64,000 nt of DNA from Roseivirga sp. BDSF3-8. GTDB taxonomy: Bacteria > Bacteroidota > Bacteroidia > Cytophagales > Cyclobacteriaceae. The notes beneath the pieces are model-generated. The model worked only from the letters and a program-made list of their open reading frames with translations. It made no database searches and was not told the origin of the DNA. The position numbers were made by a program, and so were the translations under genes. Of this stretch, positions 36,489 through 43,878 are shown piece by piece. How positions within the stretch are numbered: the stretch's first letter is position 1; each line of letters opens with the position of its first letter. The stretch lies in the NCBI RefSeq assembly GCF_041449215.1, contig NZ_JBGNFV010000001.1, positions 186,001 through 250,000 on the forward strand. Direction: 5' to 3'.

Positions 36489-36600
36489 TACCGGGGCAGG
36501 GCGATACGGGCAAGGCTTTTGATCATAAAAATTTAGAGGTACGAGAAATTTTTTGGCAAAACCCGAAGGGCTCCGGCCTTGCCCAAAGCCCTCCCCGGTA
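36489..36600. repeat. Long inverted repeat in the intergenic region upstream of DUF932 gene
   Basis: The left arm (36489-36516, TACCGGGGCAGGGC... GGGCAAGGC) is the imperfect reverse complement of the right arm (36575-36600, GGCCTTGCCC... CCTCCCCGGTA), with a 58-bp loop. It is followed by a smaller palindrome, CTTCGCGAAG. The remaining 36415-36802 DNA is AT-rich and shows nothing else. Confidence 0.75.
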
Positions 36601-36802
36601 AAACCTTCGCGAAGCGGAAAAAGGGAGGGAAGATTTTTGTTGATATGAAAAGCCTAATATTTAATTATATTAAACAAAAAATGCTGTATAAATTAGCAAT
36701 GATGATTATTATATAATATAACTATACTATTATACAGAAATTCTACTTAATGATAATTATCCTTATCTTCGGGTACTTTATTCATCAAAATTTAAACTAA
36801 CT

Positions 36803-37024
36803 ATGAAGAAAAAAATTGCTATCAAACAGCTTCAAGTTCAAAGCTTTGTAACAGACCTTAGTAAGGTGAAAGGTGGAGTAACTAATGAAACGGAGTATTG
36901 TGGGAGCGAGGAGGCTGGTTGCGGTTCCAACGATTGTAGTCAACACCCTAGTATCTGTTTTCCATGTCAAACTCCCATGTGTACATTTAATGATGAATGC
37001 TGGACTGATCCTTACAATGTTTGA
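36803..37024 (+). CDS. Lanthipeptide-type precursor peptide, seven Cys
   Basis: A 73-residue peptide whose N-terminus KKKIAIKQLQVQSFVTDL followed by KVKGG matches the leader style of Bacteroidota class I lanthipeptide (pinensin-like) precursors, which are cut after the double Gly. The core after GG has seven Cys and several Ser/Thr: YCGSEEAGCGS, DCSQHPSICFPC, MCTFNDEC. Dehydration and thioether formation would need LanB/LanC-type enzymes and a transporter, none of which are in this window. It is therefore an orphan precursor here. A terminator follows. Confidence 0.8.
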   Translation: MKKKIAIKQLQVQSFVTDLSKVKGGVTNETEYCGSEEAGCGSNDCSQHPSICFPCQTPMCTFNDECWTDPYNV

Positions 37025-37038
37025 GAGATGAATTAAAT

Positions 37039-37068
37039 AAAAAAGGAGCCCAAGGGCTCCTTTTTTTC
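37039..37068. terminator. Bidirectional terminator between the two precursor genes
   Basis: AAGGAGCCC pairs with GGGCTCCTT, flanked by an A-run and a T-run, between two convergent precursor genes. Confidence 0.9.
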
Positions 37069-37077
37069 AATTGATAT

Positions 37078-37272
37078 CTACCACACCTTACAATGCGTCC
37101 GGTGGCTCGGATGTGGATTGCCGCACACCCTGTCACAGGTGTTCTCATGGCTACACCTGTGGCCAATGGATAAAAACCCGCCTTTGAGGTTGGCTTGCTT
37201 ACCGGATAATTCAGTAGTGAAGCTCCTTACCCTCAGCCGGTAAAGACTTAGTTTACTCAATGGTCTTTTCAT
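37078..37272 (-). CDS. Lanthipeptide-type precursor peptide, four Cys
   Basis: A 64-residue peptide convergent with the previous one. The leader KLSLYRLRVRSFTTEL with a following NLKGG again has the Bacteroidota lanthipeptide form (SF-TxxL and a final GG). The core contains four Cys: HRCSHENTCDRVCG and HCKVW at the C-terminus. It is rich in His and basic residues, unlike the acidic core of its neighbour. No modification enzyme is nearby. Confidence 0.75.
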   Translation of the reverse strand: MKRPLSKLSLYRLRVRSFTTELSGKQANLKGGFLSIGHRCSHENTCDRVCGNPHPSHRTHCKVW

Positions 37273-37317
37273 GTTTATATATGTTTTAGGTTAATAGATG
37301 TGAACTCTTGGGGCTTA

Positions 37318-38088
37318 TTATACCCCTACCCCTTTTCCTTTAGACGGGGCTTTCGCTTTCTGGCCGGGCGTTTCATCCTCGGGCTTCTTTTCTTCTTTTG
37401 CCAGCTTTTCCTTATTGGTGATCTCCAGCCTGATATCAGGGATCTTCTTTATTTTAGCGTCATTCTTATCATATACATTGACGGACTTAAACCGGGGGTT
37501 GGCCTCGATATGATAGATATCGCCGGTCTGGGCATGCTCAACGGTATGGCGGTTGCCTTTTCGTAATGAGTACTCGAGCTTTTCGCGTTGCTGGGGGTCG
37601 CTTACTTCCTTAACCGGTAGCTTGTCCAGTTCCTTAGACAGGTTGAATCCGTAATTCTGGTGATACTGGTTTACCGGGTGGCGCCCTTTGTCGTCTTTCT
37701 GGCTGAAGTCGATCTGTATCCAGGCCTGGTAGCTCTGTCCTTCTTTATTATACAGGTTCTTGAAGGCTGACCGGCCTTCAAGCATATTATAGGCCTCCTT
37801 GGCAGAGACGCCCTGGTTGCGGTAAAAGGTATGTTCGGGGCCTTTAACGTCTGAGTTGCCTTTGGTCAATGTGGCATCGAACTTATTGAAGTAATATTTG
37901 TCTTCGCTATCCGACTTACGGAAGTGGACTTTAAAATCAACCCGGTCTTCATTGATTCTAAGGTCAAGGTTCAACACCAGGGCTTTCTTATCGGCCTCCA
38001 TACCTTTCTTTAGCGGCTCATTCAGCTTGTCCTCGAAGCCCGAGTATTTTAACTGATCGGTGAGATGGTTATAATTTTCAATATTCAT
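37318..38088 (-). CDS. Hypothetical protein at the end of the tra operon
   Basis: A 256-residue hydrophilic protein, with a Lys/Glu-rich C-terminal tail ending in KAPSKGKGVGV. It follows traN by 13 bp, so it belongs to the transfer operon. It resembles the large cytoplasmic proteins often encoded on Bacteroidota conjugative transposons, but I cannot name a family with confidence. Confidence 0.65.
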   Translation of the reverse strand: MNIENYNHLTDQLKYSGFEDKLNEPLKKGMEADKKALVLNLDLRINEDRVDFKVHFRKSDSEDKYYFNKFDATLTKGNSDVKGPEHTFYRNQGVSAKEAYNMLEGRSAFKNLYNKEGQSYQAWIQIDFSQKDDKGRHPVNQYHQNYGFNLSKELDKLPVKEVSDPQQREKLEYSLRKGNRHTVEHAQTGDIYHIEANPRFKSVNVYDKNDAKIKKIPDIRLEITNKEKLAKEEKKPEDETPGQKAKAPSKGKGVGV

Positions 38089-38101
38089 ATCAGATGAGGG
38101 G

Positions 38102-38896
38102 TTAGGGTGAGGTAATAAGGGGTTTAGCCCGTTTAAAAAGGCGGGCGGGCAGGGTGATCGCTAAGGAGCGGCCCCCACCTTTCTCTGCCATGCGGATCTG
38201 CAGGCGACGTTTCTCCGGTAGTGTAAAGGCCGGTAATACCACGACTATCCGCTGCCATTCTCCGGCTGATGTGTGGCCTTCCTGCTCATAATAGATGTTG
38301 ACCGGTGTATGGTGTTTTTCATAAAGGGCGGTGCGCTTGCTCCTTTTCCGGTCTTCTTCAGTAAAGCGAAGCCGCTCGATCGTATAATCGAAAGCGGACT
38401 GATTGACCATCAGCAGGTCCAGGAACATGAGGCTGTCCTCTACATACATACCCTGCAGGTAGAGGCCTGCCCCCAGGCAGCGGTCACCACGGGTCAGGTA
38501 TGGGGCTTTGGTTCTCACCGCCTTATTGTAGGCTTGCAGGGTATCGTCCTTTGTGGGTTTCTGATTTAAAGACGCCTCTGAGGCTTGATAAAGCATGTCT
38601 GCGGGTGCCTCACTATAGCGAACAATAAAGGCATGAAGCCCTTTTTTGGTAAGTACGGTAAGGTTTGATTCGGGAAATCCTTTTTGCCCGGCCTTGACCT
38701 TGAGCATGGCAGGGTTTTCAGGCTCCCGTTGGGCCATCACGTAGGGTGCCCCCCGGTCCACGGCTCGTATAGGTGCATCGAACACCAGCCAGGTGGTTTT
38801 GTGCCAGGTGATGTGGAGTGTGTCAGGCAACTGGGCCTTAGCTATGAGAGGAAGAAAAAGGCCGGCTAACAGCAATAGGATGACTTGTCTGATCAT
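38102..38896 (-). CDS. traN: Conjugative transposon protein TraN
   Basis: A 264-residue exported protein of the Bacteroidota TraN (DUF4138) family, a VirB9-like part of the type IV secretion channel. A signal peptide (about residues 1-21) is followed by HITWHKTTWLVFDAPI, typical of the family N-terminal strand region, then VDRGAPYVMAQRE. It lies downstream of traM in the same operon. Confidence 0.88.
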   Translation of the reverse strand: MIRQVILLLLAGLFLPLIAKAQLPDTLHITWHKTTWLVFDAPIRAVDRGAPYVMAQREPENPAMLKVKAGQKGFPESNLTVLTKKGLHAFIVRYSEAPADMLYQASEASLNQKPTKDDTLQAYNKAVRTKAPYLTRGDRCLGAGLYLQGMYVEDSLMFLDLLMVNQSAFDYTIERLRFTEEDRKRSKRTALYEKHHTPVNIYYEQEGHTSAGEWQRIVVVLPAFTLPEKRRLQIRMAEKGGGRSLAITLPARLFKRAKPLITSP

Positions 38897-38927
38897 GAGA
38901 TATTCAGGTTTGATATGATAAAAATGA

Positions 38928-40220
38928 TTACAGGCTTACCAGAAGGACGGGATGGCCGGCGCGTACGGTCACGTTGGGCTGTTTCTTCTGCTTGCGAAGG
39001 AGTTTGGAGGCCATGTTGATGCCTGCCTCTGCAGCCACCATTTCGGCATTCCCCCCGGACAGACTGAGGCCTTGCAGGGACCGACCGGCCTCCTCTTCCG
39101 CCACCTCGCTGAGCATGCTGCCGGGAATGTGTATTCCGGGAAGGCCATCCATGCCGTAGACGGTCAGATTTACAGGGTACAGCCCATCAACTATTCGCAC
39201 ACTACTGATATCGATGACCAGGCGATCGCCCCGGTAGGTGCAGGTACCATATAGGGAAGTGCCTTTTGCCAGGGCCTGGCCGGCCAGGTAGGCCGGATCA
39301 TCAAGGGTCAGCTCGAGGGTACTGCCGGGCTTCACTTTTTGGGTGTGGCTTACCGTGGCACGAATACCGTTTTGAATGTTTGTCGGGTTCGTTTCCTTTG
39401 GTTCGGCCCCAGGCTCTTCTAGTCCGTAAAAACCATTCTGCGGATACGCATACATGGTCTCAGGTAGTGAAGCGGAGAGCTTTTGGTTGACCTGCTTTTC
39501 CCCGGCGAGGCGGAAGTAAGAAGAGGGCGTTTCCCCCTCCTCTTTTCTTTCCTTTAACCGTTGCGTTACGCGTTCAGGATGTTGCACGTCGAGTATTTTA
39601 TCCAGCATGGCCTCTATCTGCTTTAACTCGGGGTCTTCCCCTGCGGGACGCTGCATCTGCGCCATCAGGCTTTCCAGCCGTTCCACCTCCGGGGAGGCCT
39701 TGGGGTTCCGGGGGCCTGTGGTGACGGGGCGCCTGGCTTTTCGGTCTTCCTCCAGGTCTGTGGTGACGCTTATCCCGGGTATTTCTGCCGTTTGCGGGCT
39801 TTGGATCAGTTGCTGGAGTTTACTTAACTGGCCTTCGATAGCCTCTTCTGTGGCCTCGAGCTCTTTGGGGGTTTCCTCCGGAAAAAGGGGATCTTCCACG
39901 TGGTAGCTGCTACTGGTAAAGTCGATCTGGTCTACGCCTTCTTTTTGCATGAGCCGGGCATAGGGGTCTTTTCGAATGGCCTCTGCCTTTTCAAGGGAGT
40001 CCTTTGCGGCCTCCTCATACAGGGCGAGCTTGTCTTTGAAGTCCTCTTCCAGTATGGGCCCGGGCAGGGTGGTCATCAGGCTGTTGCGTCGTGGCGGTTC
40101 GGGCTCACGGCCTCCGCCCAGGGCATGAAAGGCCCAGGTAAGCAGCGGGACGATGAGGAGTGGGAGCAATAAGACCGCGTTACGTTCGCGGATGAGTTGG
40201 GGTGAGATGGTGTTCGTCAT
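38928..40220 (-). CDS. traM: Conjugative transposon protein TraM
   Basis: A 430-residue protein with one N-terminal membrane helix (VLLLPLLIVPLLTWAFHAL), a long charged, Pro- and Glu-rich periplasmic middle and a C-terminal globular domain beginning around residue 280 (IRATVSHTQKVKPG, then RLVIDISSVRI, GIHIPGSM). This architecture is the VirB10-like TraM, which spans the envelope. It follows traK immediately, with a 2-bp spacing. Confidence 0.92.
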   Translation of the reverse strand: MTNTISPQLIRERNAVLLLPLLIVPLLTWAFHALGGGREPEPPRRNSLMTTLPGPILEEDFKDKLALYEEAAKDSLEKAEAIRKDPYARLMQKEGVDQIDFTSSSYHVEDPLFPEETPKELEATEEAIEGQLSKLQQLIQSPQTAEIPGISVTTDLEEDRKARRPVTTGPRNPKASPEVERLESLMAQMQRPAGEDPELKQIEAMLDKILDVQHPERVTQRLKERKEEGETPSSYFRLAGEKQVNQKLSASLPETMYAYPQNGFYGLEEPGAEPKETNPTNIQNGIRATVSHTQKVKPGSTLELTLDDPAYLAGQALAKGTSLYGTCTYRGDRLVIDISSVRIVDGLYPVNLTVYGMDGLPGIHIPGSMLSEVAEEEAGRSLQGLSLSGGNAEMVAAEAGINMASKLLRKQKKQPNVTVRAGHPVLLVSL

Positions 40221-40222
40221 GT

Positions 40223-40843
40223 TTATTTACGTTTAAGGGTGTTAACGGTATGGTTTTCAAGGGTGGCCCATTCTTCAATCAGCAGGCCGTGCGGGTTTTG
40301 GTCGGTGCGTGCGGTATGCCGCAGAGTGCCTTGGGTCACCAGCCGGCGTATGGTTACGGAGGTGCGGCGGGTGATGTGCTGGGTCCCGGTATAGGTAAAG
40401 CGGTATGGGTAGTGGCCGGTGTCGATCCGGATGCTGTCGGCCTCTATGGTCTGGCTGATATTGCTGCTGACCATGCGGGCGTAATAGCCGCTTTCCCTTA
40501 GATTATCGTAGTGTTGTTTAGCTGATGCATCGGCCAGATACAGGGCCCGGCTCAGGCGCTCACGGATGCTTTCCTCATCCGGGTCCAGGCCAAAGAACAG
40601 GTCATGAAAGGTGCGCACATGGTCGCGGGCTTCGACGGGAATATTTTCGCGTCGGCTGCTACGGCTGGCCTCCAGTACTTTGCCATTATGCAGGATGTAA
40701 ATGGTGTCGGCTGCCTGCTCACTGAGGGCATAGCCCCGGTAGAGGGCGAAGCCGGATACCAGGACACAGGCGGATACCATGACCAGGGTAAAGCGCTTGA
40801 TATGCCTGAAGGCGGTGTCGATCTGTCGGAGCTGTTCAAACAT
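40223..40843 (-). CDS. traK: Conjugative transposon protein TraK
   Basis: A 206-residue bitopic inner-membrane protein. One membrane helix (about residues 20-37) follows a short cytoplasmic N-terminus, and a periplasmic domain follows, including AADTIYILHNGKVLEA and DHVRTFHDLFFGLDP. These are typical of TraK, the VirB8-like component. A TraL gene, often between traK and traM in related elements, is absent here. Confidence 0.9.
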   Translation of the reverse strand: MFEQLRQIDTAFRHIKRFTLVMVSACVLVSGFALYRGYALSEQAADTIYILHNGKVLEASRSSRRENIPVEARDHVRTFHDLFFGLDPDEESIRERLSRALYLADASAKQHYDNLRESGYYARMVSSNISQTIEADSIRIDTGHYPYRFTYTGTQHITRRTSVTIRRLVTQGTLRHTARTDQNPHGLLIEEWATLENHTVNTLKRK

Positions 40844-40849
40844 GGGCGT

Positions 40850-41893
40850 TTACTTTTTGGTGAGCATGGCGGGAACGGCCATGACGGCTTTATTGATGGT
40901 GGACATAAGGGCCGAGCGGCCTCCGGGGTGGACAATGTAGTTTGCCACGGAGGGCACGGTGAAGTAGCCGACAATGGCGATCAGCATGAAGACCATGTAG
41001 GCGGTGTCATGGGCACTGAAGAAGGTGTCCCCACCTTCTTCGATCTGGCCGATGTCGATAAGGAGCATCTGGGCCTGTATTTTGGCGATGATGGTGCCGA
41101 AGATATTGGCCACCGGCAGCCACATAAAGACATTGACATAGCGGGCGATCCAGGTGGTAAGGGTATGCTGGAAGCCATCGAAGATGGACAGGGCCAGCAC
41201 GATGGGACCCAGTATGGACAACACGAGCAGGTAGAAGGTGCGTATGGTATTGATACATAGGTAAGCGGCCAAAAAGAGGACCTGCAGCACCTCACTGATC
41301 CATTGCTTGATGCTGAACCTCAGGTTGTAAGAAGCTTGTTCCATGGCAAAGGCGAGGTCGTTGCCAATCCCTTCCCACAGGCCCTCCTCCCCTTCTGCAT
41401 CGGGATGGGTATAGCGGTACCATTCTTCACGGCTGCCCCGGCCATCCGGACCGATATAGATACGCCACTGGTCGGTTTCCCATGCTTTCCGTTTTTTCTG
41501 AGCCAGGTAGTAGCCTACTACATCGTCGGTGTCTTTCATCATCTGAGAGGTCGCCCGGGAGACGGGCTCCAGGATGCCGTTCATCAGGGCGAGGACAGAA
41601 GGAAATAGCAGAATGGCAAGGCCAATGCCAAAGGGACGGAGCAAGGGAAACATGTCAACGGCCTCGGCCTGGGCAATGTGCTTCCATACCCGGACGGCGA
41701 TGTAGGTAAGGGCGGCAAATCCGCCGATGATCCGGGCAATACCAATGAGGTCTTCGCACAGCAGCACCATGTCGGTATACAGGCTGTCCAGGATAGCGTC
41801 CAGGCCGGTGAGTTCTCCATAATGCCCCTGGGCAAAAGAGGCCTGGGAAAGGCATACCAATGCGATAAGAAGGGATAAGGTTTTCTTTTTCAT
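40850..41893 (-). CDS. traJ: Conjugative transposon protein TraJ
   Basis: About 347 residues with a signal peptide and five or more membrane segments, the polytopic VirB6-like channel component of Bacteroidota conjugative elements. Recognisable blocks include IGIARIIGGFAALTYIAVRVWK and the C-terminal FMWLPVANIFGTIIAKIQ. The ATG at 41893 overlaps the preceding stop codon by 4 bp (ATGA) and was chosen over 41902. Confidence 0.92.
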   Translation of the reverse strand: MKKKTLSLLIALVCLSQASFAQGHYGELTGLDAILDSLYTDMVLLCEDLIGIARIIGGFAALTYIAVRVWKHIAQAEAVDMFPLLRPFGIGLAILLFPSVLALMNGILEPVSRATSQMMKDTDDVVGYYLAQKKRKAWETDQWRIYIGPDGRGSREEWYRYTHPDAEGEEGLWEGIGNDLAFAMEQASYNLRFSIKQWISEVLQVLFLAAYLCINTIRTFYLLVLSILGPIVLALSIFDGFQHTLTTWIARYVNVFMWLPVANIFGTIIAKIQAQMLLIDIGQIEEGGDTFFSAHDTAYMVFMLIAIVGYFTVPSVANYIVHPGGRSALMSTINKAVMAVPAMLTKK

Positions 41894-42522
41894 TGGACCC
41901 ACTGGTTTAGACGCTCATCTCCTTCTGTGATTTTTTTTCGCTGGTGTCCCAGCGCACTTACCTGCTCATTGAACTGGCGCAGGAAGCTGAGCATGCTTCC
42001 CATATCGGCGTGGAGGTGGTCGATGGCTTCCAGGCGTTCACTGTCATTCATGCGCAGCTCCCCGGCGGTAAGAATCATGGCGAGCTCTTCCAGGTGGTTG
42101 AGGCTACGCTGCAGCAGGTGGGTATAGACCTTTTCCAGGTAGCGGAGTTCGGCTTCGGTGTAGTGGCCGGAGGAGGTGAATCGTTTGAAGGCACGGCGGT
42201 ACTCGCCGGCCAGGTCTCTTTGATAGGCTACCAGTTCGGCCACGCGGCGGTAATCGCGCACGGTGGAACTGACCTTAAGCAATTCGGAAAGAAAAAGGTC
42301 ATGCAGCTTAAAGTCTCCCTCGGCTATGCCTTTCACGGTCTGGTAGCCGTTTTCCAGGGTGCGATAGCCCTGGTACATGTGTTGGAGCATTTCTTTTAGC
42401 TGGGCCAGCTTTTCCACATTGAGGAGCAACTGGGCTACTTCTATTTCCTGGGCTTTGGCCTGAGGGAACAGGGTGAGGCTGAAGGTGAGGGCCATCAGGC
42501 CTGTACAAAGTATTTTTTTCAT
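41890..42522 (-). CDS. TraI-like conjugation protein, first of three paralogues
   Basis: A 210-residue protein with a signal peptide (ending about residue 24) and a helical, coiled-coil-like mature domain. Conserved features shared with the next two genes are an NGYQTV-type helix, an LR/YLEKVY segment and an NDSERLEAIDHLHADMGSM stretch. This is the style of the Bacteroidota TraI/VirB5-like periplasmic proteins. It overlaps traJ by 4 bp. Confidence 0.8.
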   Translation of the reverse strand: MKKILCTGLMALTFSLTLFPQAKAQEIEVAQLLLNVEKLAQLKEMLQHMYQGYRTLENGYQTVKGIAEGDFKLHDLFLSELLKVSSTVRDYRRVAELVAYQRDLAGEYRRAFKRFTSSGHYTEAELRYLEKVYTHLLQRSLNHLEELAMILTAGELRMNDSERLEAIDHLHADMGSMLSFLRQFNEQVSALGHQRKKITEGDERLNQWVQ

Positions 42523-42533
42523 GGGTATTCGGG

Positions 42534-43178
42534 TTATTGGGTAGAGAAAAAGCGTTCGGTCAGGCTGGTATCCCTTTGCCGGTGATGGCGAAGGGCATCG
42601 AGGCTTTTGGTGCGGTTGAGAAAGGAAAGCACAAAGGCCTGAAGCCGGCCGGTCTCGTCGACCAGGCTCATAAGCCGGTCCATGCGCTCATTATCGGACA
42701 GGTCGAGGTGGTCATCGGTGAGCAGGCCCTGAAACTGAGCGGTGAGCCTGCTTACTTCACGGATACTGCGGCCGATACCTTCCAGCAGCCAGGCTTTCTC
42801 TCCGGGATCAAACCGGCTGGCGGCCGCTATTTCTTTCCTGGCTTTCTGAAGAGTGTAAAGCATCTGGTAGTGGTCTTCCAGTGCCAGTGCCAGGCGGTGG
42901 CTCTTTTCCAGTTCAGGGTTGACCTTTGCCAGGCGGCCGATAAATTCATCATGCAGGCTGAAGGTGCCGTCTTTTATGGAGGCCACGGTCTGCCAGCCCT
43001 CGCGGGCGATGCGGTAGCCCTGCTCCAGGTAGCCGGTATAGACTTTCAGGGCAGCGATCTGTTCGGCCAGGTAGCGTTCCTGGGTGCGGCGCTGGTTGAA
43101 CCATTCGTCCCAGGTCTGGGCCTCGGTGGACAGCACCAGGCTGGTCAAGGTGATCAGGACAAAGAAGCGCTTACTCAT
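42534..43178 (-). CDS. TraI-like conjugation protein, second of three paralogues
   Basis: A 214-residue exported helical protein, with an N-terminal signal (about residues 1-19) and the shared QGYRIAREGWQTVASIKDG region and SDNERMDRLMSLVDETGRL block. It overlaps the upstream paralogue by 8 bp and precedes the next by 11 bp. The function is taken from context: a periplasmic or pilus-tip-type component of the transfer apparatus. Confidence 0.8.
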   Translation of the reverse strand: MSKRFFVLITLTSLVLSTEAQTWDEWFNQRRTQERYLAEQIAALKVYTGYLEQGYRIAREGWQTVASIKDGTFSLHDEFIGRLAKVNPELEKSHRLALALEDHYQMLYTLQKARKEIAAASRFDPGEKAWLLEGIGRSIREVSRLTAQFQGLLTDDHLDLSDNERMDRLMSLVDETGRLQAFVLSFLNRTKSLDALRHHRQRDTSLTERFFSTQ

Positions 43179-43857
43179 ACCACCTCCCTATCTGACCAGC
43201 CTCATTACTGTCCCAGCCTCTCTGCCGGGCCAGCATGAGGTTACGGCTGTTATAGCGGCGCAGGTCGTTAAGCACCCGGGTGATGGAGGCCTCTGTTTGG
43301 TGGATGACTTTCAGGCGCTCACTATCGCTCATTTGGGTGGTAAATGCTTCCAGCACCAGGCGCAGGTCATTGAGGGTGGCGAGGCCGTCTTCGAGCATGG
43401 CGGCATAGACCTTTTCCATTTGCGCTATCTCCTGATCACTGAATCGCTCAGACGCTTTGATAAGGGGCCATGCCTTTTGGTATTCGGTATATAAGGCCTT
43501 TTGCATTTGCACAATGTCACGCACGCGCTGGTAGGTACGGATTGCCTGTTTTACCTTCCATAGCTCCTGGAAGTATGCTTCGTAAAGCGCTTTCTGCCGT
43601 TGGGTCCAGTCGCTTATTTCCTCCAGCCGGAGCTTGGAAAGGGTATTCTCCAGGATTTTCTGTGCATTCTGCAGCCAGATCTGTTCGTTTTGCAGGCGCT
43701 GTACCTTCAGGTCAAGGGCCCTGATGGCTTTCTTTACGCCCTGGCGAATGATTTCTATGGTGGGGAGGGCCACCGCATTACTCTTATTGACGGTGAGGCA
43801 GGGGCCGCTTAGGGTCAATAGTAAACAGAGGGCAATCTTTAGGGGGATATTTTTCAT
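43171..43857 (-). CDS. TraI-like conjugation protein, third of three paralogues
   Basis: A 228-residue exported protein with a signal (about residues 1-28). A long helical region (LDLKVQRLQNEQIWLQNAQK) is followed by the family block MSDSERLKVIHQTEAS. Of the three it most resembles the standard TraI of Bacteroidota elements. Three tandem versions in one operon are unusual. Confidence 0.82.
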   Translation of the reverse strand: MKNIPLKIALCLLLTLSGPCLTVNKSNAVALPTIEIIRQGVKKAIRALDLKVQRLQNEQIWLQNAQKILENTLSKLRLEEISDWTQRQKALYEAYFQELWKVKQAIRTYQRVRDIVQMQKALYTEYQKAWPLIKASERFSDQEIAQMEKVYAAMLEDGLATLNDLRLVLEAFTTQMSDSERLKVIHQTEASITRVLNDLRRYNSRNLMLARQRGWDSNEAGQIGRWYE

Positions 43858-43878
43858 GATATCAGGTGGTAAGGGTGA

